Below, piece by piece: positions 11,910-23,973 of a stretch of 64,000 nucleotides of DNA; the stretch's first letter is position 1, and each line of letters starts with the position of its first letter. Source of the stretch: Bullera alba (taxonomy: Eukaryota; Basidiomycota; Tremellomycetes; Tremellales; Bulleraceae); contig BCIX01000001.1 in the NCBI GenBank assembly GCA_001600095.1, positions 2,170,001-2,234,000 of the forward strand. Reading direction: 5' to 3'. The notes under the pieces were generated by a model. The model saw only the letters and a program-made list of their open reading frames with translations. It had not been told where the DNA came from and did not search any database. The position numbers and the translations under genes are program-made.

Positions 11910-12705
11910 ATGAGTGAGCGAAACCTATACCACCCAAGTCATTGATCTGACATCACTGATGCCCCTCTCCTCGTAGCGGATGAAGCTCAGAAGAAACCAT
12001 CAACATTCTCAAAGCTCTTTGGCAAATGCTTCGGAGTGAGTCAATGTTCCTTGCGACTGCGCTATGCGTACCACGTTCCTTCTAAAACCCAAGGCTGATG
12101 ACCCCATTCGTAGAAGTGAGTCGTGCTCCTGTACGGATCGCTCTCAGATCCTACATCACATCACTGATGCCTGGATCAGGAAACAGCCCATCGAGCCATT
12201 GCCATCCAAAGAACCCAGGGCTTCTGAGCCACTTCCAGACTTCCCGCTCGGCCCACCTCTTCCTCCGAGAAACGATGACAATCCCACAATCACAATCCAA
12301 TCGCCCTCTCCAATCCCGCCACGCATGTCTTACGACACCGAACCAGCCAGCAACGCAACTCCAGGCCAAATCCCCTCTTTGCCCGAGAAGGACAAGAAGC
12401 CCACTCCCGCCGTTCCCAGCACTACCATTCCGTCAGGGGCGCCTCTGGCAGCAGGAGTGGGTGGTGCTGTTGTCACGTCCACCGCTGCCGCACAGGGCTT
12501 CGGGGGAGATGGATCGGCGGGTGCAGCTGGCGGAAACACCGGCTTCGGGGCCGACGGAGCAGGCGGTCACGGTGGACATAGCGCCGGCCATGGACACAGT
12601 GGCGATGGAGGCGCGGCGGGCAGTGCTTCCAGCTCGAGTGGCTTTGGAGGCCATGGAGGTGGCGGAGGAGGTTTCAGTGGTTTTGGCGGTGCCAGTGGGA
12701 TTTAA
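11910..12705 (+). CDS. Gly-rich hypothetical protein with a probable 2-nt micro-exon
   Basis: Exon 1 is only ATGA (11910-11913). Exon 2 (11977-12035) gives TDEAQKKPSTFSKLFGKCFG. The next coding bases that keep the frame are AA at 12114-12115, flanked by TTCGTAG and GTGAGT, before the last exon from 12180. Skipping them meets a stop after 15 codons. Both flanking introns have a CTGAT branch point. An alternative acceptor at 12092-12093 would also keep the frame but lacks a good branch point. The protein (about 195 residues) has a Pro-rich middle (GPPLPPRNDD), an Ala/Val-rich stretch, and a Gly-rich end with Gly-His repeats. Function unknown; its composition resembles the gene at 8605. Confidence 0.6.
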
Positions 12706-12898
12706 AGCCGAGTATCTGTCTAAGAGAGATTGACGGGTAAGTAAGGATATCCATCAGGTATATACCGAGTTAATTTTAGGTCAGGAAAGCAAGTTTGAGG
12801 CAGTTGAGCGAGAGATTGCGAGATGGTTATCAGTGGATTGGATGCATCACCTGCCACGGCTTCTCCAGGCGTCTATTTTGCTCTACTTGTCACACCGC

Positions 12899-14093
12899 TC
12901 AGAGGTCCTCTGGAAGGTCTGGACTCGGGAAGTCCTTGCTCATGTGTTCGGCCTGTGGGTAGATCAGCACCACGTCTCGATCAACCGATTTCTTGCTACT
13001 CACATAGTGCCTGAAGTGAATCTTCCTGCCGACCGTGTCAATCTCCTGAATCTCCTCTTTCGTGAGATCAGGTAGCGAATCAACGAAAGCGAGCTTCTTG
13101 ATGTTCTCTGGGTTTCCACTAGTCGTGACGGCCGAGACACCACTCTGGATCGTCCACAATAGCAGGACAGAGGCCTCGTCAACGTCTTTACCGATCTCCT
13201 GGGACAAGCGCTGGGCGATCTTGCTCAAGACTGGCTTCAGAGGTCCTCCCTTGGATGGATGTCGGAGCAGTGGGGTCAATGGACCGTAAGCCTGGGTGAC
13301 AATGCCGTGTTTCTTGTGCAGGTCGAGGACGGGTTGGAGGTGGGAAAGGACGAAGGGGTGGAACTCGACCTCTGTCGTCCATCTAGTCAGCTATCACCGG
13401 ATGACTGAGATCCGAAAGAGAATGATCTGCTCACGGTTGATGACAGGCTTGATCTTGGCCACGCTAATGACAGCTTCAATGTCTTGAGGTCGGTAGTTGG
13501 AGAAACCAAGGGATGTGCCTTTCAGCGTTCCATCATCAACCAAACCCTCGAGGACGGTCCAGAACTCGGCAATCTTGCCCTCCTCTGGGACGCCAGGGTT
13601 GTGGATGAGAATCAGGTCGGGGATAAAGCCAAGCTTGTCGAGCGATTCTTGGACGTTGGCTCGGACGGCATCTGGGGTCGCCTTGAGGTCTGATGATATC
13701 GTTTAGCTATGCACTGTGAGACCAACTTCGAAGCTACTAACTGTCGGCGGAGACTATAATGGAGGGTCGGCTCATGAACGTCCCCCAGAAGAGAAGCAGC
13801 AGAACCCACTTTTCGTGGTGACCCAGACTTTGGACCTGTCCACCCCAGCGAGCTTGATAGCCTCTGCCGTCGCCTTCTCCGTCTTGTAGAGCTAATGGGA
13901 TTCGTCAACAGTCTGACCACTGCCCTCAGCTTGGGCGTACCTGAGCGGTGTCGATGTGATAGATTCCCTGGTCGAGAGCCAGCTTTCCGGTCTGAGCTGC
14001 CTTCTCGTCGGCACCAAAGAGACCTCCTGTTCCATTACCCCAACCGAGCGCGGGAATCTTCTTGCCATCGCTGAGGGAGAGTGTTCGCGTCAT
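12899..14093 (-). CDS. Aldo-keto reductase
   Basis: Exons joined from ATG at 14091-14093 give a TIM-barrel aldo-keto reductase of about 300 residues. Family blocks in order: SDGKKIPALGWGNGTGG, LDQGIYHIDTAQLYKTEKA with the catalytic Asp and Tyr, KVWVTTK with the catalytic Lys, DLILIHNPGVPEEGK with the His, LGFSNYRPQDIE, VEFHPFV and the cofactor-binding end VSAVTTSGNPENIKKL. This predicts NADPH-dependent reduction of an aldehyde or ketone; the natural substrate cannot be read from sequence. The last intron (about 13005-12958) is 48 bp and in frame, so the end is HFRHYAEHM if spliced. The Gly-rich gene on the left converges on it, 193 bp away. Confidence 0.85.
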
Positions 14094-16433
14094 GGTGAGT
14101 GCTAGTTTTGCGTAGCGTATCTGGGACGTATGATAGGAGATGTTACGTCTTCTAATCTCACAACAGGATAGGAGCTTTCGTCTCGACACGATGAGGGTGT
14201 TGCTATTTGTGGAAACTCATTCACTCAGGCCAGCTGGTGCTCATCGCATCGTCATTTCCGGTGGTCGGTGAAGGTGTTGCCCCGCCTCGGCGGTTAATGC
14301 CGCTCCGCGGCTCCGCCGCCGAACGCGCCGAGCACGTGGCGACAAGAACAGCCGCGAAATGGCGAGCGTTTGGTCGCGAGCGCCTTTACCTGGTCGGGTG
14401 GAACACCCGGCATTTCAATTTCACCAAAAAGCTCGGATTTCCATCATACTCGTTCAGTTTTGATACTAGAGCCTCGCGGAGTGCGGCGTTGGACTCTAAA
14501 GAGATATCGCTTTCTAACTGTATAGTCTATGCATCGTAAGACCCCCTAGATGGCTCGCTCGAAAAAATCATTTTCCTCTGTTAACTGACTGGCCTTAATA
14601 AGTTTTTTGTACTTCCGGCGGAGATCCTGACGATCTCCCACCAGTGCTACTTCGTCTTACTCTTCACCAAGTCTTCATGTCAACTTCACGTACTCGTACT
14701 ACGCGTGTCACTGAGTGACTATAAGCTGCACACCAGCCCCACCTAGCCCCCCCCTGGCCCAAGCCTAGGTGCAGCGGGCTTACGCTTAAGTGACTACGGT
14801 ACCGTAGTCTCCCGTGAAATCGTTTGGCTTTGGCGTTGCTCGCGCCATTCTCGCATCACGTCTTCTATCCCTAACATCCCCCGTCGATCTGGCGATGATC
14901 GAGTCCCCACAGCCTCTATTTCAGCGTTTACAATATCTGCTATCACCTCTACTCGATCGACGCAGACCAAAAGACATACTGGGAGTAGAAAGTGCGGATC
15001 AGAGAGCGGGATAACAGCAGGAACGGGAAAGAGGCTCAGATCCAGATGGACTCCGGTCTCCTGTGCAACGGACATGTTGGAGATGAGAAAGGCAGTCACT
15101 CGCCTCGTTAACGACCCCACCGCCAGCAGACAGGACTGATCGTCATTGCGTGACTGCTCACAACCGCCCTGATCAACCTCTCTGTGTAGATCGCCCCGAA
15201 CGCCGGCCATCATCGAGACATCGACAGCAGAATCATATGACCAACCTACGTTCAGAGCTCAACGATGCGAGGGGAAAACATGAACAGCTCAAGGATCAAA
15301 CCGTCGCATATGCCCACTGTTCAACGATACACCACTGTCCCCCTCCATATGCGACGGTCCTCTTCCTCGTTGGATCCATTGTCGATACCTGTCCTCCTCG
15401 TGACATAATCGAGCTCGCTTTCCCGGTCACCGTCCAGCCACTCACCTGTACGGGGCATGACCTCGTCCTCGAGTCTGTGACGCTGACGTCTCCGAACGTC
15501 CTCGTTGCCTCTCGCACAGTCGGACCTCGGTTAGTATGTCACAATCCGGTCGGGTATCAGAGCACCTTGCCCTCAGTCAGCGCTGTAGCTTGGGTAAGCT
15601 AAGGTGCGGGCGCTGGAATTCTGATGCTAGAAGTACTTTGTCTGCAGGAATGCCTCGAATAGCAGTATATACATGGACAGGTAATAGTCAGTAGAGTAGT
15701 CACTAGTCAAGGGTAGTGTCCTGTCAATGTCCTGTCGTGTCCTGGCCTCCTGCATCGTCTGCTACTTGCATTCCTGCGCATTGTAAAATCCGGATGAATC
15801 CACATTTTATTCCTTCTTCATCTACGATTTTAGTCGAATTGCGCCACCCGACCAACGGGCCAAGCCTGCGCCGGCCCGTATCTAGTTGCGTCTTGCGAGC
15901 GATGATGACAGTCTTGCTCAGCAGTGCATCGGGAGCTGAGCACGACCATGATGTCCGTCCCAGCGACCGATTCGACTTCGATGACGACTGATCTCCCGAA
16001 TCCTCAGCTGGCAATAAAAGTGGCCTCGAAAGACCATTCTTGCCCGAGATCCTGGATCCTCGCAATCGCAGGGATAGTGAATGCGTTGTCGTTGACAAAT
16101 CTGCCAGTCGGCTTTGTGAGACTTCTCTACATAGCCGAGCACCATCATACTATCCAGAGGCTGTGGCACGCATGCTGACACAGCTGTTCTGGATTGAGCT
16201 CCATCGGACTGATTGGTTCTACGGTGACTAACCAATTCGCTGACGCACAGACCGCCTGTCCTGGTGACGGCACAGTATTTCAAGCTCCAGCTGACGAGTT
16301 CTGTTCCTTCAACTCTACCCTCATTCCTTCCTACTACCCCAACACCACTTCACCACTCCAACTGGTGACCCACGACCTTCCACATCTTGACCCATCCCGA
16401 TCCCCTCAGACGTCGGCTCACCTCGTGTCCTTG
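14094..16433. other. Long gene-poor stretch
   Basis: About 2.3 kb without a supported gene. It holds a GC-rich, partly self-complementary segment (ggcggttaatgccgctccgcggctccgccgcc, about 14289-14320) and a C-run near 14746-14755. Several open frames of 80-150 codons occur on both strands, but their composition is irregular and no splice-linked extension was found. An unannotated fast-evolving small gene cannot be excluded. Confidence 0.4.
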
Positions 16434-17751
16434 ATGGATAGAGTCTCACCCTCTTCCACGAAACACACGCGCATCACCCCCAACACTTACAAACCCCTTC
16501 CCCAGAAGCCATCCCGCCATCTTCTCTGTTGTGGGTAAGTTGAACGCATCTCAACTTCTTGACTGCCTCTGGCTAATGGCGATTCAGTATGAACCGATCA
16601 TCCACCAAAGTCTCAGACACAGAGATGGATCACCTTCCTCCGCTTGTACCTCCCAAGGACATCACCACGCAGCCCAAGGCTCATCCTCAGATGTGTGAGT
16701 GGTGTCATCTTCAATGCCCCCTCTGTCTAGCTCGCCTTAATCGTGGCCTCGTCAGCTGAGCTAACGGCTAACAGCTGTTCGCCCGTCCGATCTTGCATTC
16801 GATCAGGTCTCCCAACATGTAGATGCCGAGCGTTCTGAGCAGATTGACGGGATGTACCTCAACCTAGAGAAGAGCACCTTTAGCCCACTTGTCATGAGGG
16901 GTGGCTGTGGCGTTGGAGGTATATGCGATGTGAGCTGCGTCCTATCTTAAGACATTGCATTGAGCTGACATTCTCCTTGTAGTTCCGGTGAGCTAACATG
17001 GAAAGCTGACATTCGTCACTTCACTGCTGACTTGATTTACATAGAAAATACAAGAAACCACCCACACCCACAGGACAGGTGAGTAGTGCACGACTTCTTC
17101 ATTCCATTTGACCATCAACGTCAACCACTCATCCCGCTCTATCTCGTCAGCCAGATCCCATCATACTGACTACTGCCTTAGAGACCCGTTTACGGATACG
17201 GAGTCAATCGACCCATCAACCTCGGCACCAAAACTGTTCCCATCCGCTACAGCACAAACTCTGACCACGACGACCCCGAGCACAACCCCGACATGGTCGC
17301 CAATGGCACTTTCGGCAAGCCCTACCTTCAACCCGGCACTGGACCAGCGTTCCAGTCCGTCGTCGCCTTGCCTGACCTCGAAGGCCAACCCTCCCCCATG
17401 TCCCCGCTGTCCACGGTGAACGCGATGGCAGCGGAGACCCACCCGCGATACAAGAAGGAAAGCTCTCCTCCATGGGTGAAGCCGGAGGAAGATCGACCCC
17501 TGGGGTCTGGCTTCGGATTGGCTGGGCACGGGAGACCGGACAAGGCTCCGGACGCCCTGTCTGCAGAATCAAACGAGGTGATCACCTTTGGCAAGGGCGA
17601 TGGAGAGGCGCTTGTTCAGGGGAACGGTCTAGGAGATGGAAAGAATGAGAGGAATGGAGTTGATGCTGGAGTTGGACAGGGCGGGGCTGGGGCAGCGGAG
17701 CATACTGGGAATGAGATGGGTGGTCACGGTGGAAGTCCAAAGGTGTTGTAG
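16434..17751 (+). CDS. Hypothetical protein with RGGC motif and a 5-nt micro-exon
   Basis: Start chosen at ATG 16434, which opens a short exon ending SRHLLCCG. Further exons give a Thr/Pro-rich stretch, then LVMRGGCGVGGICD. After GAT at 16929 the frame continues only if the five bases TTCCG (16983-16987) are kept as a micro-exon: FRKYKKPPTPTGQ follows, then RPVYGYGVNRPINLGTK. Skipping it leads to a stop within about 40 codons. The long last exon (from 17182) is disordered and rich in Gly, Pro and Glu, ending GNEMGGHGGSPKVL at TAG 17749. About 300 residues, no known domain, no signal peptide. It shares the Arg-Gly-Gly-Cys motif with the genes at 8605 and 53956. Confidence 0.65.
16983..16987 (+). 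other. 5-nt micro-exon TTCCG
   Basis: The bases lie between a CTGACATTCTCCTTGTAG acceptor and a GTGAGC donor. Each flanking intron has a CTGAC branch point. Including the bases keeps the frame into the two following exons; leaving them out breaks it. Confidence 0.7.
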
Positions 17752-17924
17752 CTCGTCGATGAGCCGTCCTTCTTCCTCAATTGTTCCTCTCCGATTGCTC
17801 CCTAAACCCGGACCAACGATCCTTCGGTTGTTGTACCGTTCTCGTTATAGTTTTGTGGCCGACTAGGTAATGCATAGAGGTGTCCTGTACCCTGTGATAC
17901 GCCCGCTCGTCTATGTCTGTCCAA

Positions 17925-20889
17925 CTACGCCTTTGGCAGTGTCTTGAGATGTTTGTCCGCTCGGCCCAGAGCCCACACTGTGAAGATGTGCTTGAAAGCT
18001 GGACGTCATCGGGATCAGTCATCGATATCACCTCTGATCCCACACAAATGAGTCTACTCACCTGGGTAGTCTATAGCGCAATTCTTGTTGAAAATCCCTT
18101 CAGTGTCCTCCTGCTCCCAACGACCATCCTGCTTCTGTCTGCTCATAACAAGCTGAACTCCGCGCTCAATCGCAGATCGATTTGGCGATTTAGCATAGAT
18201 CATCGCCAATAGGGCCCAGGACGTCATCACCACTTGACTCTTCTCATGTTGACAATACTTCTCCGTCACGCACGACTACACGTGGGCCCCGTGTCAGCTC
18301 TTTTGGCAATGCTAGAAGCTGTGGTTGGAGGGGGGCGGAGGACTTACCATGTACGTCTCGCCCCAGCCTCCGTCGGCCATTTGCTTCCCCTCGAGGAAGG
18401 TGCAGGCCCGTTTGACTCGCTCAGAGTTGGTATACGTCTCCCCGGCGATACCGAGCGATTCCAAGGCGAACATCGTGGCGTAAGTGAAGCAGACTCCCCT
18501 AAACCAGACCGGTAAGTAATGAAAACTGCCAACCGGAATAAGTACTCACCATGAGCCATACCACGAGCCGTCGGCACGTTGGACGCTGTGAATCCATTTG
18601 ATGGCCTTATCCCGTGTTCGCCTGGAACCAGTCAGCGACCTTCACCTGGATAACCCACTTGATCTGTTCTGGCTTGTACGTCGGGTCAAGCCTGTGGAAG
18701 TATTCCAAAGCGGAAAGGACGGATGTGGTGCATCTAACAAATGATGAAGATCTCAGCTCGTCCTGTGGCTATCGCATTTTGCAGCTCACTCGGGGTACAG
18801 GTAGTCCACCATGATGTTGCCTTTCCTGTCGTTAATGCCTGTCCAACTTCAAATATGCCACAACTCACCAAATACCTCTGCCGCGTTCAGGATCTCCATC
18901 CGCTCGCTACCCCTCTGCAACTCGTAGCTCGCGTACCCACCACTCGGGTTCTGCATCGTAAGTAGCGTGTCGACCGCATCACGCATTCGGTCCAGCGTTA
19001 CCGGTTTGTCGGTATACGGCAGGCTCTGCAGTGCCATGACAGCTTTCAGGCCCTCGGCCGTGCAGTCAGATACCTAATTCCTGCATCAGCTGGTCCCCAT
19101 AAAAGTAGCAAAGCTAGACAGCTACTCACATTGTAACTCTGTTCGGGGGTGGAGAACGGCCATGCGCCCTTGGTCGTATGTCGATAATCCTCTTTGTACC
19201 ACTTTGGATTGTCCCTAATCTGACACTTGTCCAACCAGTCCAACATCCCTTTGGCGACGTCTTGATGTCCTTCCTTCTCATCCGCCAATCCAGTTTCCAC
19301 CATAGCTTGAGCGAGAAACGCCACGTCCCACAACTGCGATCCATTGGTCCCCGTCATGAACAAACCCTCCTTGGAGAGCCAGAGGAAGTCCCGTACTCGA
19401 GTCAGGTGCATCTTGAACGCTTCGCTCTTAGGTCCTTCTCTGTGGAACCGAGCGATCATGTTGAACGACTTCGAAACCGGTCCGAGCGTCTGATATGTCG
19501 TGTTTTCGTCTTCGTACTGTATCAACTGATAAGCACGGTCGAGGGCGATACGCCGCACGGGCAAAGAGGACGAGAGATAGGGGATGTGGGACAGTTTTTC
19601 GTATACCGCTAAGACTTGGTTCGCCGCCGTCAAAATCGGGTGTGTGGGAGTATACAGATCGACCTCGTGAACATCCCCTCGATGCCTCCACCAGCGGATC
19701 GAGGTGTACGGAGAGGTGTAGAGCTCCTATGGGACAGTCAGTCTCTGACCCACTGCGGAGGGTCTTCACGCACGTCTCTCAGTGATATCACCAATGGGTC
19801 GATCGGTCCCACGAACTTCACACCATACAGATAGCTCATGGGTTTGACTATGATTCCAAGTTGAGCGGACGACGTGTATCGCTTTGCATCAAGACTCACA
19901 GACAGTCCGTACGTGGATCCACTATGAGGTGTCAGCTTGATTCACACACCGCAATCAGATCAGCCAGCTTACCCATCGCCAGGGAGCGAATGGGACCCAG
20001 TCTGGTATCAGCCTAGCAAACGTCAGCTCCTCCCTCATTCCCCTAAGTCCCACCTACCAGAGTTCAGGTGGCACTGGGCTCACACCGTCCCATTCGTAGG
20101 CTCCTAGGATACTGAGCCAGACTTTGCCCCAAGTGGGGATTCGAACTGCCCCTCCTGTGATAACATAGGTCAGTCTCTGTAGTCCAGAGCAACTAACGGG
20201 GCACCTCACCCATCTCGTGGATCAAGGCTCTAATATCCGTCATAGGTCCCTCGTCGGGTCCCATACCGAGAATCCTAAGAGCGACGTAGTTCATCACCGT
20301 TCCGTAGACTGTTGGTGGAGCAGCCGTATGCCTAGCAAGATAATCAGCTGCCATCTTTCTATCAGCACAAAGACCATAGCTCACAGTCCCCAGCCTCCCT
20401 CTGGTCTCCGCTTGTTGAGGAGGTATCTGATCAACTCTATTCTCTCCTCTTTCTGGAACGTTTGTCCAGTGACGTGCATCGCAATGACCAATCCAGGCGT
20501 CAAGAATAGGGGACCTAAGCTCCATTAGGATATGGAACAACAGGCGTAGACAATTCTACACACCTCCGTACTCTGCTGCAAAATGCCCATCGTCACTTTG
20601 AAGCTGTTTGAAGAACTTGATCCCATTCCTAGCTGCGTCCATGGGTGTCTTCGGGGTGTTGAGCTTGGGCGTCTCCTGTTAAGGTATAGGTCAGCTACTG
20701 GAGACCATCTGAAGATACTAGCTGTCGCACAAACTCCATGCCGGACCAGTACTTCGATATCTTGTCCTGAGGCCATGCTTCCCTCGCTTCCTCCGGCAAG
20801 TAGACCCATTTGTGCGATCCGTGCGATTGTTCCGACGTGACCAGACGCCATCCCTCTGGGTCGGTCTGAGCTGGCTGATATATGCCCAT
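17925..20889 (-). CDS. ERG7: Lanosterol synthase (oxidosqualene cyclase)
   Basis: A many-exon gene from ATG 20887-20889 (an in-frame stop lies just upstream with no other ATG) to TAG 17925-17927. The protonating motif of oxidosqualene cyclases is seen as [16 protein letters not shown] near 19030-19070, where the Asp starts cyclisation. QW-type repeats occur, for example GSWYGSW-type segments and the exon with [19 protein letters not shown] near 18100. The C-terminus reads [20 protein letters not shown], the usual fungal end. The enzyme turns 2,3-oxidosqualene into lanosterol, the first sterol of the ergosterol pathway, at the endoplasmic reticulum or lipid droplets. The N-terminus, [18 protein letters not shown], aligns with the TDP.WRL start of the family. 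No truncation noticed. Confidence 0.93.
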
Positions 20890-21242
20890 GGTCTGAGGCG
20901 CGTCGTAGCTGCTCGCTGTAGGTAGTATGGTACAGAGTATAGGTGGTCACTACGGGTATGGGACGAGTTGGACGACGGAAAGTTGGAACCGTCTCGGACG
21001 CGGCTCTCGTCCGACGTTTCAGATTGATTCCGGGGCCCGGCTCAGAGTACTCCTCAACTCCTATTTACTGCAGCCAGCAGGTACCCGTAAGAGTAAGTAG
21101 GGCCATAGCATGTACTCTTGGTAGAGGCAGTAAGAAGCAGGAAGACATGAGAGCATGAGAGCCTTTGGGTTGCTCCACTGCATGAACCACTGTAAACTGT
21201 ACTGCCAGCTTGGAGCTGTAAAGATCGAATCGCACTCGAACC
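20890..21242. other. Intergenic region (ERG7 promoter / GLO2 3' end)
   Basis: Holds the ERG7 promoter and the end of the glyoxalase gene upstream of it; both are on the minus strand. No clear TATA or repeat seen. Confidence 0.4.
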
Positions 21243-22348
21243 TCATGCCGAGTTCTTCAACTCCCTCAATCTGCCCATCACGCCCACTGGATCCGACTTG
21301 CCCGTTGCTTTCCTGAACGTTGTCAGCAATGGAGGACACCTTTGAACTCACTTTGCCTCTTCCGTATCCAGCCTCATGAACACGTTCCACTTCTTCTCGT
21401 CGCCAATGGTGGATTTGCCCGTTGTGCAATTATCCGACTGTGCCCTCTCAAACAAGCTATAACAGCAGTGTGTCAGACTGTGCAGTGAGTCGAAGCTCCC
21501 GAGCTCACCCTTTAAGATCCTGGTTGTTCGGCTCGACGCTGAGACCGAATTTGGCACTTCCTTTGGTGTATTCATGACCGTTATAGACGATGGTGTCGTC
21601 GGGGAGTTTTCCCAGGTGTGTCAAGGCGGCGTGCATCTCTTCAGGGGTACCCTCGAAGAACCGTCCGCATCCAGCAAGGAAAAGAGTGTCCCTACAACGC
21701 CGATTAGTAGCCATCACTCGCCAACCGGAAAAGAGAGTCACTGACCCCGTGAAGACGCCTCTCTGATCCGCCTTTTTGTCCTCGATGAAGAAACAGATCG
21801 AGTCTTGGGTATGGCAAGGCGTGTGCAAGCATCTATAGCAGGGCAACAGATCAACATGGATTTTCACCTGTAAGGACAGCAGTGTTACTGACTTGACGTC
21901 AATGGTACCAATCTTGAACGTGTCGCCCTCTTTGACTATCGTGTTTGTGCCTTGACCCTGCTTCGACCCGCCATACGCTTTCAGCCCACCATGTAGGGAA
22001 AGCTACCTCTGGTCAGACTGGAACAGCTCTAGATGCTAGCAAGGACACTCACAAACTTGTTGTTCCCGCCCGAGTGATCGTCGTGGTGATGCGTAGTTAT
22101 CAGTGTTGTCACCTTGACACACCGGTGAGCGCTAGTATCAAAGATCAAAAGTCGAACCCACTGCCACACCTAGCTCCTTGGCTGCGGCGGAGATCTTCGA
22201 TGCGTCATATGGGTCAACGACGGCTGCCTCGTTGGTGCCCTCGTCGATGATGAGGTACATCCAGTTGTCCGATCGGGCTTGGTATGGAAGCACCTGGCAC
22301 ACTGTCAGTATGTTTCCGGAGACCGGTTTAGCCGTTACTGACTTTCAT
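21243..22348 (-). CDS. GLO2: Hydroxyacylglutathione hydrolase (glyoxalase II)
   Basis: Start ATG at 22346-22348: exon 1 is only MK, then an intron beginning GTCAGT, then VLPYQARSDNWMYLIIDEGT. The metallo-beta-lactamase signature TTLITTHHHDDHSGGN gives the binuclear metal site; further ligands are in KCLHTPCHTQDSICFF, VFTGDTLFLAGCGRFFEG and VYNGHEYTKG. The end, KSDPVGVMGRLRELKN, is the typical glutathione-binding C-terminus of glyoxalase II. The enzyme hydrolyses S-D-lactoylglutathione to lactate and glutathione in methylglyoxal detoxification. Length is about 255 residues, as expected. No presequence is seen, so it is probably cytosolic. Confidence 0.92.
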
Positions 22349-22916
22349 GGTGAGTCTAGAGCAACGCAGAGCAACGTCCATCAGCACATCGCTTGCTTGA
22401 AGGACCAACGGACCGTGCACTCAGGGCTCACCTGCTGGATGTATGGATTGCTCTGGATAAGCTGTATGATCTAGAGATCGCTCTTGCTCTGAACATGAAT
22501 GTCTAGGCGGTGTCGTAGCAGCTTAGGTTGACCGAGTTGCTGTTCTATATTCGTTGCTCGCTGCTGGAGTGGACTGGCTCTTGACATCATCACCTCCACC
22601 TCGTATCATGCGCCACTTTGGGTTAGATTCGCCACCCGAACACCGGGTAAATTGCCAATGGCCTCGCCGCGTTCGCTCCCTCCATTGTGCACATTTCACT
22701 TCGCTTTTTCTCATGTTGACCTCCCATCACTCATTCTCATATAGCATTCCAATCTAGACCGACCTGGCGAAGCAGGCTTCCCAGTGTACGATCGCGACCA
22801 CGTTTCTCACCCCTATCATCAGTATCACCAACGAGACCATTGCACAATAGGCCCTTTGTACAGCAACTTCATCGCCAAGACTCATCGCGACAAGAAGCGA
22901 TCTCGAGAGTCACGTC
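22349..22916. other. Divergent promoter region
   Basis: About 0.57 kb between GLO2 (minus) and the NPF-motif gene (plus). Pyrimidine-rich near 22700-22850, as is common before start codons in this genome. No gene supported. Confidence 0.4.
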
Positions 22917-23731
22917 ATGTTCAACATCAAGAAGAAGCTGAACGCGATTTTGCCAGGCGAAGGCGCTAGAGGAGCCTTGCAGAATGTTCTCACGGTCGAT
23001 TGGTCGGGAAACAAGACTGTGCTCGTGGAGATTCCCAATGCTGGAGCGAGCAGGAGTAACGAGGTTGAGATGAATGGTATGGGAGACGGCGGGTATGGGC
23101 AGTATGGCAGGTTGAATGATGACGAGCAGGTGAGTCAAGATCTCTCTCCATCGATCCAAAGATCTAGTCTACGTGTTCTTTCTTAGCACGCGCTCGAAGG
23201 GAAACAAGCTGACCTTACCTCCAGGACGAGCGGGAATACCTCACGCAACCATCCTCCCGGTTCAACATCTCAAGAGGATCATCCTACAACTCGCAAACTG
23301 AGCAACAAGGTCAATACGCGCCCCCACTTCCGCCCAAGAACCCATCGTATAGCAAGGAGCAATCCCTCCACCCGAACAACCCGTTCCGATCGACTCAGCC
23401 TCACGACGAGATTGACCAACTGGACGACTTTGCCCCACGGTATCAACAGCCTCAAAACCCATATGCCACCCAGCCAAAGGCCAGCGCGCCCAACAGCCGC
23501 GCAGTGGATGAACCGCGAGGCTGGCACACATTCTCCAACTCGACATTCGACGACGAGGATCACCTGTACGGCAAGTCGAGGAACCCCGGAGCTCAGAGAC
23601 CAGTAGAGGACCCATGGTCAGGAAAGAATTGGGGTATCGGAAACGGAGTCGGTCAGGCTAGCCCAACGACCTCTACTTCAACTCGAAACTCGGGTGGGAC
23701 TGTCAACTCGGACGAGGACCCGTTCCGATAA
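22917..23731 (+). CDS. Hypothetical disordered protein with NPF and DPF motifs
   Basis: Two exons: ATG 22917 to a GTGAGT donor after DDEQ near 23128, then DEREYLTQPSSRFN from the acceptor near 23224 to TAA at 23729-23731; about 240 residues. The N-terminus is MFNIKKKLNAILPGEGARG, then a short ordered-looking stretch, VLTVDWSGNKTVLVEIP. The rest is polar and disordered, with PPLPPKNPSY (SH3-type), HPNNPFRST and NSDEDPFR. NPF and DPF motifs are bound by EH domains and the AP-2 appendage in endocytosis, so an endocytic adaptor role is possible. That is inference from short motifs; no family is recognised. Confidence 0.65.
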
Positions 23732-23973
23732 GCGCGCAGCAGAACACGGGGCATGAGTGGGAACGTGGCGCACATAGAGGACTATGAGCAACGCTGGTCG
23801 TTGCTTCCCGGTCATTCTTTATTATCTAATTGAGGAAGCTGAGAGATCATTGTGGACAATTTCCGTGGAGGCGTATAGTAGAACCTGGCCTAGTCTCAAG
23901 TCTTGGGTATGTCTGTATGCGTTGTATAGATGTACTCGTCTTCCGAAGTATGCGTGGATCTCCCTTGTTGATA

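Noticed and set aside
9351..14755. Poly-C runs at about 9351 and 14746 as possible recombination or structural sites.
   Set aside because: Single short homopolymers without partners or flanking repeats; expected in GC-rich intergenic DNA.
15150..15602. 150-codon plus-strand frame in the gene-poor stretch.
   Set aside because: Overlapping frames in several phases and no protein-like pattern.
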